Shown in pieces: positions 27,680 through 36,221 of a DNA stretch of 64,000 nucleotides. Numbering within the stretch: position 1 is the stretch's first letter; the number at the start of each line of letters is the position of its first letter. The stretch lies in NCBI GenBank assembly GCA_965117025.1, contig OZ220746.1:2356001-2420000 (forward strand). The letters run 5' to 3'. Position numbers and translations under genes: made by a program. The notes below the pieces were generated by a model, which was given only the letters and a program-made list of their open reading frames with translations, was not told the origin of the DNA and did no database searches. This DNA comes from VXPQ01 sp965117025 (GTDB lineage Bacteria > Bacteroidota > Rhodothermia > Rhodothermales > VXPQ01).

Positions 27680-27729
27680 CGACCGGGTCCGATATGCGGA
27701 CCGGTTAAGCCGGATCCGGCGCACGGCAT

Positions 27730-27857
27730 GCGCCGCTATGTACAAAGACAGCGCACGGCATGCGCCGCCACACGAATACGCCGCACACACAGGCGGATGG
27801 ACCATGTCTTCCGAATCTCTCATCGATGTGTTGATCAACGGGGAAACACATTCCGTG
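27730..27857 (+). repeat. 5' segment of the thi duplication, original copy (thiS leader and first codons)
   Basis: These 128 bp, comprising about 74 bp before thiS and its first 18 codons, recur at 28844-28969 with many scattered differences but clear alignment. Shared blocks include gcgccgctatg, aatacgccgcaca, gcggatggaccatgtcttcc and atctctcatcgat.tgttgatcaacgg. Confidence 0.88.
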
Positions 27858-28031
27858 CCGGCGCGGGCGACGGTGTCCGTACTGGTGCGGAAGATGGGGT
27901 TCGATCCGGCCGATGCGAAGGGCATGGCCGTGGCGGTCAACGATACGGTGGCGCCGAAGGGGACATGGGACCGCCATGCCATCCGGTCCGGCGACCGGAT
28001 CGAGGTGATTGCTGCGCAACAGGGAGGATAG
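27804..28031 (+). CDS. thiS: ThiS sulfur carrier protein
   Basis: This 75-residue ubiquitin-like protein starts at the ATG at 27804 (MSSESLIDVLINGETHSVPA) and ends in the essential Gly-Gly (VIAAQQGG), which becomes the thiocarboxylate that donates sulfur to ThiG. The core segment MAVAVNDTVAPKGTWDRHAIRSGDRIEVI is the typical ThiS strand-turn pattern. The stop is followed by thiG after 2 bp, with an AGGGAGG ribosome site inside the thiS tail, so the two are coupled. No adenylating partner ThiF is nearby. The first 18 codons are duplicated in front of the downstream sulfatase. Confidence 0.93.
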   Translation: MSSESLIDVLINGETHSVPARATVSVLVRKMGFDPADAKGMAVAVNDTVAPKGTWDRHAIRSGDRIEVIAAQQGG

Positions 28032-28033
28032 AT

Positions 28034-28822
28034 ATGACGGTGAACGGACACCCGGATGTACTGAAAATCGGCGACATGGCGTTGTCCTCCCGGCTGATCA
28101 TGGGTACGAGCCGGTATCCGAATCCGCGGGTCATGCTGGACGCGCTCGAGGCGTCCGGCACGGAACTCGTCACCGTAGCGATCCGGCGCGTGAACCTGCA
28201 GGACACGTCGGGGGAACGCCTTCTGGAATTGCTCAAGCCGTATCGCTGTCTGCCCAACACCGCCGGATGCTATACGGCGAAAGAAGCGGTGCTGGTGGCG
28301 CAACTGGCCCGCGAAGCGCTGGAAACCCATCTGATCAAACTGGAGGTCATCGGAGACGACGAAACGCTGCTTCCGGATGTCGAACAGTTGCTGCGGGCGG
28401 CGAAGGAACTCGTGGACGACGGCTTTTCCGTGATGGTCTATGCAAACGACGATCCCATCACATGCCGCAAACTGGCCGATCTCGGGTGCGCTGCGATCAT
28501 GCCGCTGGCCTCCCCGATAGGCAGCGGGCAGGGACTGGTGAACCCCTACAATCTGGCGCTCATACGGGACATCATCCGCGATACTCCGCTGATCGTGGAT
28601 GCCGGGATCGGCACGGCGAGCGATGCGGCGCGGGTGATGGAACTGGGCTACGACGGGGTGCTTCTGAACACGGCGGTTTCCGATGCGCAGCATCCCGTGA
28701 CGATGGCCTCCGCCATGCGCCGGGCCGTGGAGGCAGGGCGGCTGGCCTTTCTGTCCGGGCGTATGCCGCGCCGCACGTATGCACAGGCTTCGTCGCCTAT
28801 GGAGGGGCGCATCGGCGAATAA
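28034..28822 (+). CDS. thiG: thiazole synthase ThiG
   Basis: This 262-residue TIM-barrel enzyme has the Schiff-base lysine at Lys102 in HLIKLEVIGDD. Other family signatures are SSRLIMGTSRYPN, VTVAIRRVN, LPNTAGCYTAKEAV, VMVYANDDPITCRKL, IMPLASPIGSGQG and DAGIGTASDAARVMELGYDGVLLNTAV. It condenses DXP, dehydroglycine and ThiS thiocarboxylate into the thiazole phosphate. The start at 28034 has a strong upstream AGGGAGG. The last 21 codons and the following 19 bp recur after the sulfatase stop at 30521-30602. Confidence 0.95.
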   Translation: MTVNGHPDVLKIGDMALSSRLIMGTSRYPNPRVMLDALEASGTELVTVAIRRVNLQDTSGERLLELLKPYRCLPNTAGCYTAKEAVLVAQLAREALETHLIKLEVIGDDETLLPDVEQLLRAAKELVDDGFSVMVYANDDPITCRKLADLGCAAIMPLASPIGSGQGLVNPYNLALIRDIIRDTPLIVDAGIGTASDAARVMELGYDGVLLNTAVSDAQHPVTMASAMRRAVEAGRLAFLSGRMPRRTYAQASSPMEGRIGE

Positions 28823-28841
28823 CGCACAGGAGGCGTCGGAA
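28759..28841 (+). repeat. 3' segment of the thi duplication, first copy (thiG end)
   Basis: The final codons of thiG and the bases just after its stop (blocks ccgcgccgc, cgtatgc.cag, atggagggg, taacgcacaggagg) align with 30521-30602. This shows that the region before thiE was once the end of another thiG. Confidence 0.88.
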
Positions 28842-28843
28842 CC

Positions 28844-28969
28844 GCGCCGCTATGCACATACAGCGCCCGGCAGGCGCCACCACAAAAATACGCCGCACAA
28901 ACAAGCGGATGGACCATGTCTTCCAAATCTCTCATCGATATGTTGATCAACGGAAAAATGCTTTCCGTG
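28844..28969 (+). repeat. 5' scar of the second thi copy (remnant of thiS start in front of the sulfatase)
   Basis: This stretch aligns with 27730-27857 and includes a complete thiS-type leader and 18 codons (MSSKSLIDMLINGKMLSV, compare MSSESLIDVLINGETHSV). The similarity stops exactly where the sulfatase signal peptide begins at the ATG at 28970. The 18 codons are in frame with the sulfatase. Confidence 0.88.
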
Positions 28970-30520
28970 ATGCGCCGCCTGCTCGCAGCGTGGCTCCTCG
29001 CGCTGAGCCTTCCGATCGCACTCGCTGCGCAGGAAAGACCGCCGAACATCGTCTTCTTCATGGTCGACGATTTGGGCTGGAGCGATATCGGCGTCTTCGG
29101 CAGTTCGTTCTACGAGACGCCGAACATCGACCGACTTGCCGAGCAGGGCGTGCGCTTCACGAACGCCTACGCGGCGGCGCATGTCTGCTCGCCCACCCGC
29201 GCGGCGCTCATGACCGGCAAGTATCCGGCGCGCTTGCGCTTGACGGACTGGTTGCCCGGCCGCAGAGAACATGCCTTCGAGCAGATGCTGAGCGCCGAGA
29301 AGCTGGCCGCCCTCCCGCTTGAAGAGGTCACGCTGGCGGAGGCCTTCAAGGAGCACGGCTATCGCACGGCCATCTTCGGCAAGTGGCATCTCGGCACAGG
29401 CGAGGCGGGTCCGCTCCACCAGGGCTTCGATGTGCAAGCGCCCGATTTCCCCGGCTCGACCCCGCGCGGCGGCTACTTTCCGCCCTATCTGATGAAGGGC
29501 CTGACGGTCGAAGGAGAGGACGACGAGTACCTGACCGACCGTCTCGCCGGCTTCGCGGTCGAGTTCATCGAGCAAAGCAGCGAAGAGCCGTTCTTCCTCT
29601 ACCTCTCGCACTTTTCGGTGCACGACCCGATCGAAGGACGCCCGGATCTGGTCACGAGGTATCGGGAGAAGCTGGCGCGAGCAGCGCCTTCTGATGGGCC
29701 GGCATTTCTCCTCGAGGGCAACCCGGACGATCCCGAGCCGCTCTCACGCGCCCAACTGGATTCTCTGCAGCAAGAGCCCTCGCATCGGGAGCACCGGGTG
29801 CTGCCCCAGCGTACGGTCCCGATCAAGCAACACCAGGACAACGTCGAGTTCGCGGCGATGGTCACCGCCGTCGACGAGAGCATGGGACGTGTGCTCCGCA
29901 CCCTTGAGGAACTGGGGTTGACCGAGCACACGATCGTCGTTTTTTACTCGGACAACGGCGGCATGTCGGCGGCCAACTTCGGCAATCCCGCGAGAGTCGT
30001 CAATCCGGACTGGCTGGACGTCGCCTACTCGACCTCGAATCTGCCCCTGCGGGGAGCCAAGGGCTGGCTGTACGAAGGCGGCATCCGCGTGCCCCTCATC
30101 GTGCGCTGGCCGGGCGGGGGGCAGGTCGGCGCGATTCGCCACGAGCCGGTGATCAGCACGGACTTCTATCCGACCCTTCTCGAGATGGCCGGACTGCCCG
30201 CAAGGTCCGACCAGCACGTCGACGGCGTGAGCTTTGCCGCCGCGCTACAAGGCAGCGCGTTCGAACGCGATGCGATCTACTGGCACTTCCCGCACTACAG
30301 CAATCACGGTATGCAGAGTCCCGGCGGCGCCATTCGAGCCGGTCCCTACAAACTGCTCGAGTACTTCGAGAACGGCACGGTGCAACTCTTCGATCTGGAT
30401 AACGACCCTGGCGAGCAGCATGACCTGGCCGCCGGGCAGCCGGCGAAAGCCGCCGAGCTGCGCGCCCGGCTGCAAGCCTGGCGCGAGTCCGTGTCGGCTG
30501 CGATGCCGACGGCTCGTTGA
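28970..30520 (+). CDS. sulfatase (formylglycine-dependent, exported)
   Basis: This type I sulfatase has a signal peptide (MRRLLAAWLLALSLPIALAAQ), the metal-binding N-terminus PPNIVFFMVDDLGWSDIG, and the CSPTRAALMTGKYPAR motif in which Cys73 would become formylglycine. The central KWHLG and the second metal site (VVFYSDNGG, LRGAKGWLYEGGIRVPLIVRWPG) are also present. It would cleave sulfate esters from a polysaccharide or other substrate in the periplasm or outside. The frame extends upstream to 28916 through 18 codons copied from thiS, so an N-terminally extended form starting there is possible. The coding region from ATG to TGA exactly fills the space between two thi duplication scars. Its presence between thiG and thiE is functionally unexpected. 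Confidence 0.9.
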   Translation: MRRLLAAWLLALSLPIALAAQERPPNIVFFMVDDLGWSDIGVFGSSFYETPNIDRLAEQGVRFTNAYAAAHVCSPTRAALMTGKYPARLRLTDWLPGRREHAFEQMLSAEKLAALPLEEVTLAEAFKEHGYRTAIFGKWHLGTGEAGPLHQGFDVQAPDFPGSTPRGGYFPPYLMKGLTVEGEDDEYLTDRLAGFAVEFIEQSSEEPFFLYLSHFSVHDPIEGRPDLVTRYREKLARAAPSDGPAFLLEGNPDDPEPLSRAQLDSLQQEPSHREHRVLPQRTVPIKQHQDNVEFAAMVTAVDESMGRVLRTLEELGLTEHTIVVFYSDNGGMSAANFGNPARVVNPDWLDVAYSTSNLPLRGAKGWLYEGGIRVPLIVRWPGGGQVGAIRHEPVISTDFYPTLLEMAGLPARSDQHVDGVSFAAALQGSAFERDAIYWHFPHYSNHGMQSPGGAIRAGPYKLLEYFENGTVQLFDLDNDPGEQHDLAAGQPAKAAELRARLQAWRESVSAAMPTAR

Positions 30521-30602
30521 GCGCCCGACGCGCCGCGCGTATGCGCAGATTTCGTTGCCCATGGAGGGGTGCATGGTGGATAACGCACAGGAGGCCTCGG
30601 AA
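30521..30602 (+). repeat. 3' scar of the second thi copy (remnant of thiG end before thiE)
   Basis: Beginning at the base after the sulfatase stop, this stretch aligns with the thiG tail at 28759-28841. A one-base deletion before 'gataacgcacag' removes the thiG stop from its frame, so the old thiG frame now reads into thiE. The GGAGGGG of the old thiG tail serves as a ribosome site for thiE. Confidence 0.86.
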
Positions 30603-31343
30603 AAGCACCGCACCGGAAGTGCATCCTCGTGGAGTTTGCCCCGGCTCATTCTGATCGGGGACGGATTCACAGACCCCGAATGCGCCGACCGGATCGTCGA
30701 AGCCGTGAAAGCAGCATCCGGTTGTGTATTCGGAAGACCCTCCGATGAAGCGGTATCCGATCCTGTTCCTGAAAAAACTCCCGGACAGATCCTGTGGGTG
30801 CATTTACGGGATCGTGCGGCGTCCGCTGGTCTTTTCCGGGAATGCGCTGCCCGTTTAGTCGAACGTTTGCGGAATGCTTCTCCGTCGATTCTGCTTTCCG
30901 TAAACGGCCGGCCGGAGGTGGCTGAAGCCTTGCAGTGCGGCTACCATGCCGGGGTGCGGGATGCGCCGCCGGGGTTTTCGTGCGGGCCCCGGCAACCCTA
31001 CGGCAGGTCGGCGCACAATCCCGACGAGGCCCGGGCCGCAATGGGGGGAGATCATCAGAATCATCCCCAATACCTTTTTTTCAGCCCCGTTTTCAATCCG
31101 CAGGGCAAGCCCGGGTATACCGGCGCGGGCATCGATGCGCTGCACGATTTTGTGCACTATGTCCAGGGACGCGTCCCTGTATATGCCCTGGGCGGCGTTA
31201 CTCCCGAACGGGTAGGGCCTTGTCTTGACGCAGGGAGTTACGGCGTGGCTGTTTTATCCGGAATTATGCGGGCCGACCACCCCGAAAAAGCGGCCGGTGC
31301 CTATCTTAACGCCTTGCGCGCATATTTCGAGGATGTTTCATGA
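30573..31343 (+). CDS. thiE: thiamin phosphate synthase ThiE / TenI family
   Basis: This protein of about 256 residues from the ATG at 30573 (GGAGGGG 5 bp upstream) has ThiE-type features: LPRLILIGDGFTDPE, ILWVHLRDRAASAGLF, LSVNGRPEVAEALQCGYHAGVRD, a pyrophosphate-binding-like RSAHNPDEARAA, YLFFSPVFNPQGKPGYTGAGI and VPVYALGGVTPERV. ThiE joins the thiazole phosphate and pyrimidine pyrophosphate. The usual GVHLGQxD segment is altered (YHAGVRDAPPG), so a TenI-like thiazole tautomerase role is an alternative. The first residues derive from a duplicated thiG tail. The stop overlaps thiD by 4 bp. Confidence 0.83.
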   Translation: MVDNAQEASEKHRTGSASSWSLPRLILIGDGFTDPECADRIVEAVKAASGCVFGRPSDEAVSDPVPEKTPGQILWVHLRDRAASAGLFRECAARLVERLRNASPSILLSVNGRPEVAEALQCGYHAGVRDAPPGFSCGPRQPYGRSAHNPDEARAAMGGDHQNHPQYLFFSPVFNPQGKPGYTGAGIDALHDFVHYVQGRVPVYALGGVTPERVGPCLDAGSYGVAVLSGIMRADHPEKAAGAYLNALRAYFEDVS

Positions 31344-32155
31344 ACGTGGCCCTTACCATTGCAGGCAGCGACTCCGGCGGCGGGGCCGGCATTCAGGCCG
31401 ATATGAAGGCCATGCAGGCCCAGGGCGTGTTTGCAGCGAGCGTCGTAACGGCAGTCACGGCGCAGAACACGCTGGCCGTGCTGGATGCTTTCGAGCTTCC
31501 GCCCGATCTGATCGCAAAGCAGATCGACGCGGTGTACGACGATTTTACGGTGGGCGCTACGAAGACGGGCATGCTTTCTTCCGCAGCGATCATTGAAATC
31601 GTGGCGGAAAAACTTCAGGAGCGCCAGATATCTCCGGTTGTGGTTGATCCGGTCATGATTTCCAAGAGCGGATTTCCGTTGTTGCGCGACGATGCGGTCG
31701 AGACGCTCCGGGAACGGCTTCTGCCGCTTGCCGCGTTGGTCACGCCCAATGCGCACGAAGCCCGGCGCCTTACAGGGATCGAGATGGGTTCGGAGGAAGC
31801 CCAGCAGGAAGCCGCCGCGGCGATTCATGCCATGGGACCGAGGGCGGTTCTGGTCAAGGGGGGACATGTGGATGAGCCCGGCGATGCGGTGGATGTGCTG
31901 TACGACGGCAAGCGGATGCGTGCGTTTCGCGCGACTCGCATCGCAACGGGGCACACGCACGGAACGGGCTGCACCTATGCGTCCGCCATTGCTGCGAATC
32001 TGGCGCGCGGGTTTTCGCTTAAGGAATCCGTTGCGCGGGCCAAACGGTATGTGACCGAAGCCATCCGGCACGCCCCGGCCATCGGACAGGGCCGCGGCCC
32101 CGTGAACCATTTTTACTTTCTGAAGCAGGTGGACGTCTTTCCCCCGGCGGAATAA
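31340..32155 (+). CDS. thiD: hydroxymethylpyrimidine/phosphomethylpyrimidine kinase ThiD
   Basis: This 271-residue ribokinase-fold enzyme has the start typical of ThiD (MNVALTIAGSDSGGGAGIQADMKAMQAQGVFAASVVTAVTAQNT), then GATKTGMLSS, VVDPVMISKSG, TPNAHEARRLTG, AVLVKGGH and the anion-hole/catalytic segment THGTGCTYASAIAANLARG. It phosphorylates HMP and HMP-P in the cytoplasm. ATGA overlap with thiE shows coupling. It is the last gene of the thi cluster, and the next feature is a tRNA 178 bp downstream. Confidence 0.95.
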   Translation: MNVALTIAGSDSGGGAGIQADMKAMQAQGVFAASVVTAVTAQNTLAVLDAFELPPDLIAKQIDAVYDDFTVGATKTGMLSSAAIIEIVAEKLQERQISPVVVDPVMISKSGFPLLRDDAVETLRERLLPLAALVTPNAHEARRLTGIEMGSEEAQQEAAAAIHAMGPRAVLVKGGHVDEPGDAVDVLYDGKRMRAFRATRIATGHTHGTGCTYASAIAANLARGFSLKESVARAKRYVTEAIRHAPAIGQGRGPVNHFYFLKQVDVFPPAE

Positions 32156-32284
32156 AGGGAAGCGATTGCTTCGGTATACTATCGTTCGCTTGCGGTTCGT
32201 TGCCCGCTGGATGTTCATAGCATGTCCGCCGTTTTCCCAACCGCCTTTTCACATTTCGGGGGGTTCTTCCGCTTGGAGACGGAC

Positions 32285-32423
<139 letters not shown>

Positions 32424-34192
32424 TCACTTGACGAGCATCATGGTTCGCACCATGATCTTGTCCTGCGCCTGCAACCGGTAGACATAGGTTCCGCTGGGCA
32501 AAGACGCTGCGTCGAATACGGAGGCCTGCTTTCCTGCATGCTGCACGCCGTCAACCAGAGTGGCTACCTCTCGCCCCAGGACGTCGTACACGCTCAGATG
32601 TACGTGCCCGGATGCGGGCAAGGCGTATTCGATGGTCGTCGCATGGGTGAAGGGATTGGGGTAATTCGATGTCAGCGTGGCGGCGCTCGGGAGTTCAGGG
32701 GCGGTTTCGTTCGCAACGATCGTAGCGGCGTCGTACTTGGCCACGAACATATTCAGGCCGCCACCCCTTTGCTCCAGTTTCTCCGGCCCCAGGTAAAGCG
32801 TTCCGTGGAATTTGCCCGCGACATAGAGATCTCCTGAGGGCCCCACTGCTATGGCCGTGATATCTTGCACTCCCGGTCCGGTTGCGAGGCCGGCCCAGCG
32901 CAGATTCCCGTCGGCGTCGTAGTGCGCCACGAAACCATCCTTCCTTGGGGGCTGTACGTGGTCGGGGGGATGCAGCACCGTGTCTCCAAGCCGGAGCGAG
33001 TCGCCGGAAAAGGAGCCTCCTGCATAAACGTGGCCCTGGGCATCTGTCGCGATGCCGGAGATGCGCAGATTATCCGCCAGGAGTTCTCGGCGCCACAAGA
33101 GGGCGCCATCCTGAGAGAATTTTGTGATTGTCGAAGCGCCCGCGGTCAGGAGATGTCCAGCAGCATCGACGGTAAGGCGATGTAACCCTCTGTCAAAGTC
33201 CAGATCACTCCGAGTGCGGACCCAGCGCAGATCGCCCTCAGCGGTAAAACTCGCCAGGGCATGGTGCACTTCATTCGGTCCAAATATCACCTCGTTTGGC
33301 TGGCCTTCCCCGAACACAACACCCAGACTGTAAAAGTCTCTAACGACGAGATACGTATTTCCGTCATCATCGACCGCAAAAAGACCCTCCTCTAACAGAT
33401 CGGGAGCTCCACCACCCATGCGACGGGTCCAGCGGATAGCGCCCTCGGGCGTATAACTGGCCAGAAAGATATCGGGATGGCCTGATTCACCGTGAAAGCC
33501 GTCCCTGGGAAAAGCGGCAAGCGCGTGCGGGCCGGAAAAGAGCGAGTCCCCGTATCGATATCTATCCCCTTCGTACATGCCGGCGATGTAGATGTTGCCG
33601 GCCCGGTCGAGACCCAGGCCATTGATCTCGACGCCTGGTATATCGGCAGGGTTATCCCCGAGGAAGATGGTCCGGAGCGAGTCGCTGTTGTTGGCATAGG
33701 CATTAATCATAATGCCGCCGTGGGAGACATGATAATCAGTTCCCCTGTCTATATAGGGTGTCCCGTCGTTCGTGTAGATGCGATCGTCTCCGGCTGCTAT
33801 GCCGTACCCTATGAACGCATTGAAAAATCTCGTTTTTTTACGGGGGACAGCTCCCGGCCGCTCCCAGCGCAGCGAACCGTCGGCGTCGTAGCTGACAATA
33901 AAGCTGTCTTGTACGTAGACATATCCGCCTAGTTGGACGACAGAAGAGTCTGGTAATACGTGATTAAAATCGGTGTAAGCAGTATCCGAGAGCACCTTGG
34001 TTACATATATCTCGTCCTCGTCGTTTACGTCGATGGCATAGGGCAGAACACGGCTGCCTTCCTCCCAGGTGTGCCGAACCCAGGCCGGGGCCGCAGAAGA
34101 GGGCGCCGAACTATGAGACTGCCCCTGGCATCTGCAGGAACGAGCAGTATACCAGACAACAACACTGCCGCGAGAATCGCTGTATGTCTCAT
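32424..34192 (-). pseudogene. frameshifted T9SS-secreted SBBP beta-propeller protein
   Basis: The intact frame covers 33995-32424 (523 codons) and encodes SBBP-type propeller repeats (GISGIATDAQGHVYAGGSF, DITAIAVGPSGDLYVAGKF) and a complete T9SS sorting domain (NYPNPFTHATTIEYALP, VYDVLGREVATLVD, LPSGTYVYRL, MLVK). Compared with its neighbour at 34312-36099, the true start is the ATG at 34192 (MRHTAILAAVLLSGILL). A one-base loss about 25 codons in throws the signal peptide out of frame, and reading it directly ends at a TAA near 34030. Without a signal the product would not be exported, so I call it a pseudogene. A sequencing error cannot be excluded. The stop is 15 bp from the end of the left tRNA. 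Confidence 0.75.
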
Positions 34193-34233
34193 AAGGCCCT
34201 CCATTTGTGTTCGTGAAGACGGGACGCGCCCGG

Positions 34234-34306
34234 TTATTTCATCAACATTAATGACTTCGTAAATGTTTTTTCAGCGTGAGCATTCGGATGGGTGACCTTC
34301 GCAGGG
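34234..34306 (-). pseudogene. remnant of an alternative T9SS C-terminal tail
   Basis: Just past the stop of the SBBP gene at 34312 the minus strand reads VPAKVTHPNAHAEKTFTKSLMLMK then a stop. This resembles the last strand of a different T9SS sorting domain (xTxKxLLxMK). It has no start and no upstream domain. An equivalent tail lies at 36144-36216. Confidence 0.6.
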
Positions 34307-34311
34307 ACCGT

Positions 34312-36099
34312 TTACTTCATAAGCGTCATCAGGCCCGTACGCACTTGGCCCGAGGCTTCGAGACGGTAGACATAGGTCCCGCTGGGCAAAGACGCTGCGT
34401 CGAATACGGAGGCGTGCTTTCCTGCATGCTGCACGCCGTCGACGAGAATGGCTACTTCACGCCCCAGGACGTCGTACACGCTCAGATGTACGTGCCCGGA
34501 TGCGGGCAAGGCGTATTCGATGGTCGTCGCATGAGTGAAGGGATTGGGGTAGTTCGACATCAGCGTGGCGGCGCTTGGGAGTTCAGGGGTTGTTTCGCTT
34601 GATGTGATCGTCGCGGCGTCGTATTTGGCCACAAACATGTTTGCTTCACCGCCCGTTTGCTCCAATTGCTCCGGCCCCAGGTAAAGCGTTCCGTGGAATT
34701 TGCCCGCGACATAGAAATCACCTGAAGGACCCACGGCTATGGCCGTAACGACTTGCGATCCCGGTCCGGTTGCAAGCCCGGCCCAACGCAGATTGCCTTC
34801 GGCGTCAAAGTGCGCCACGAAACCATCCTCCCCTGAGGGCTGTACGTGGTTGGGGGAATGCAGCATCCTATCTCCGAGTTGGAGCGGGCCGCCAAGAAAG
34901 GAGCCCCCCACATAAACGTGGCCCATAGCGTCTGTCTCAATGCCGGCGATATGCACATTATCCGCCAGGAGTTGTTGGCTCCACAGGATCGCGCCATCCT
35001 GAGATGATTTTGTGATTGTCGAGCCGGGCTTTAGTCTGGGAAAATCGGACGGGCTGGAATGGTGCCAGCCAATCAAGAGATGTCCATCGTCATCGACGGC
35101 AAGGCGATGTGGGCTGAGCTCGAACGTGTCGAAGTCCAGAGCATAACGAGTACGGACCCAGCGCAGATCGCCCTCGGCGTTAAAACTCGCCAGCGGAAAG
35201 TCAAAAGAGTCCCAAATACCGCCCTCAAATGTTGCCTCGTTCGGCTGTCCTTCTCCGAACACAGCATTTCCGCCGGAATACCCGTGGAAATATGTATTTC
35301 CGTCGACATCTACAGCAAATTCATCCCTATAGACCAGATCAAGTTCCGAGCCACCGATGCGGCGGGTCCAGCGGATGGCGCCCTCGGGCGTATAACTGGC
35401 CAGAAAGATATCGGCACGCCCCAGTGCACTGAGATAGCGGTCATTTACAGGAAACCCCGCAAGCGCATGCGGAGCGGAAAAGAGCGAGTCTGCGTGGTAT
35501 GTGCCGACGAGATAGATGTTGGCGGCCTGATCGAGACCCAAGCCTTGAATTCGGACGGGCGTGTATTGAATATTGTCAGGGAACTCCCCGATAAACATGG
35601 TCCGAAGCGAGTCGCCATCGGCGGCGGCATACGTATTAATCATAATGCCGCCCGGATGAATATAACCGTGGGCTTCGGTGTCGAGCGCAATGGGCACCCC
35701 CTCGTTCGTGTAGATGCGATCGTTCCGGGCTGCTATGTCGTACCCTGCGAAAGTATTGAAGAATCTCGTTTCCTCGCGGGGAGCGCTTCCGGCCCGTTCC
35801 CATCGCAGCAAACCGTTGGCGTCGTAGCTGACAATAAAATTTCCTTGTACATAAACAAAGCGTAGTCCATCATGGTCATAGTGATAGGCGGGGTCTTGGA
35901 CTACCTTGGTTACATATACCTCGTCCTCATCGTTTACGTCGATGGCGTAGGGCAAAACGTGGCTGCCTTCCTCCCATGCGTGCCGAACCCAGGCCGGCGT
36001 CGTGGAAGAGGGCGCCGAACTATGAGACTGGCCTTGGGCGCACACAGGAAGGAATAGGATGCCCAACAACATCGCCGCGAGAATCGCTGTATGTCTCAT
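34312..36099 (-). CDS. T9SS-secreted SBBP beta-propeller protein
   Basis: This protein of about 595 residues starts at the ATG at 36099 (MRHTAILAAMLLGILFLPVCAQGQ, signal peptide; GGAGG 5 bp upstream); the frame is open to 36147. The body is built of SBBP-type propeller blades (IQGLGLDQAANIYLVGTY, IAGIETDAMGHVYVGGSF, VTAIAVGPSGDFYVAGKF). It ends with a full type IX sorting domain (SNYPNPFTHATTIEYALP, VYDVLGREVAILVDGVQHAGK, LPSGTYVYRLEASGQVRTGLMTLMK). It should be secreted across the outer membrane and perhaps anchored at the surface; the ligand is unknown. It is the only intact member of a three-unit array. Confidence 0.85.
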   Translation of the reverse strand: MRHTAILAAMLLGILFLPVCAQGQSHSSAPSSTTPAWVRHAWEEGSHVLPYAIDVNDEDEVYVTKVVQDPAYHYDHDGLRFVYVQGNFIVSYDANGLLRWERAGSAPREETRFFNTFAGYDIAARNDRIYTNEGVPIALDTEAHGYIHPGGIMINTYAAADGDSLRTMFIGEFPDNIQYTPVRIQGLGLDQAANIYLVGTYHADSLFSAPHALAGFPVNDRYLSALGRADIFLASYTPEGAIRWTRRIGGSELDLVYRDEFAVDVDGNTYFHGYSGGNAVFGEGQPNEATFEGGIWDSFDFPLASFNAEGDLRWVRTRYALDFDTFELSPHRLAVDDDGHLLIGWHHSSPSDFPRLKPGSTITKSSQDGAILWSQQLLADNVHIAGIETDAMGHVYVGGSFLGGPLQLGDRMLHSPNHVQPSGEDGFVAHFDAEGNLRWAGLATGPGSQVVTAIAVGPSGDFYVAGKFHGTLYLGPEQLEQTGGEANMFVAKYDAATITSSETTPELPSAATLMSNYPNPFTHATTIEYALPASGHVHLSVYDVLGREVAILVDGVQHAGKHASVFDAASLPSGTYVYRLEASGQVRTGLMTLMK

Positions 36100-36143
36100 A
36101 AGTCCCTCCATGGTGGTTCGTGAAGATGTGTGCTCGTCCCTGG

Positions 36144-36216
36144 TCACTTCATCAGCAGCACGGACTTCGTGAACGTTTTTTCAGCGTGAACATTCGGATG
36201 GGTGGCTTTCGCAGGG
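36144..36216 (-). pseudogene. second remnant of an alternative T9SS C-terminal tail
   Basis: The minus strand reads VPAKATHPNVHAEKTFTKSVLLMK and stops, 45 bp before the start of the SBBP gene at 36099. It is the counterpart of the tail at 34234-34306 and marks the boundary of a repeated unit made of sorting domain, orphan tail and SBBP gene. Confidence 0.6.
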
Positions 36217-36221
36217 ACCGA

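Noticed and set aside
28009..29322. 437-codon plus-strand frame across thiG and the sulfatase start
   Set aside because: It is out of frame with two well-recognised genes, has no domain, and is a GC-rich shadow.
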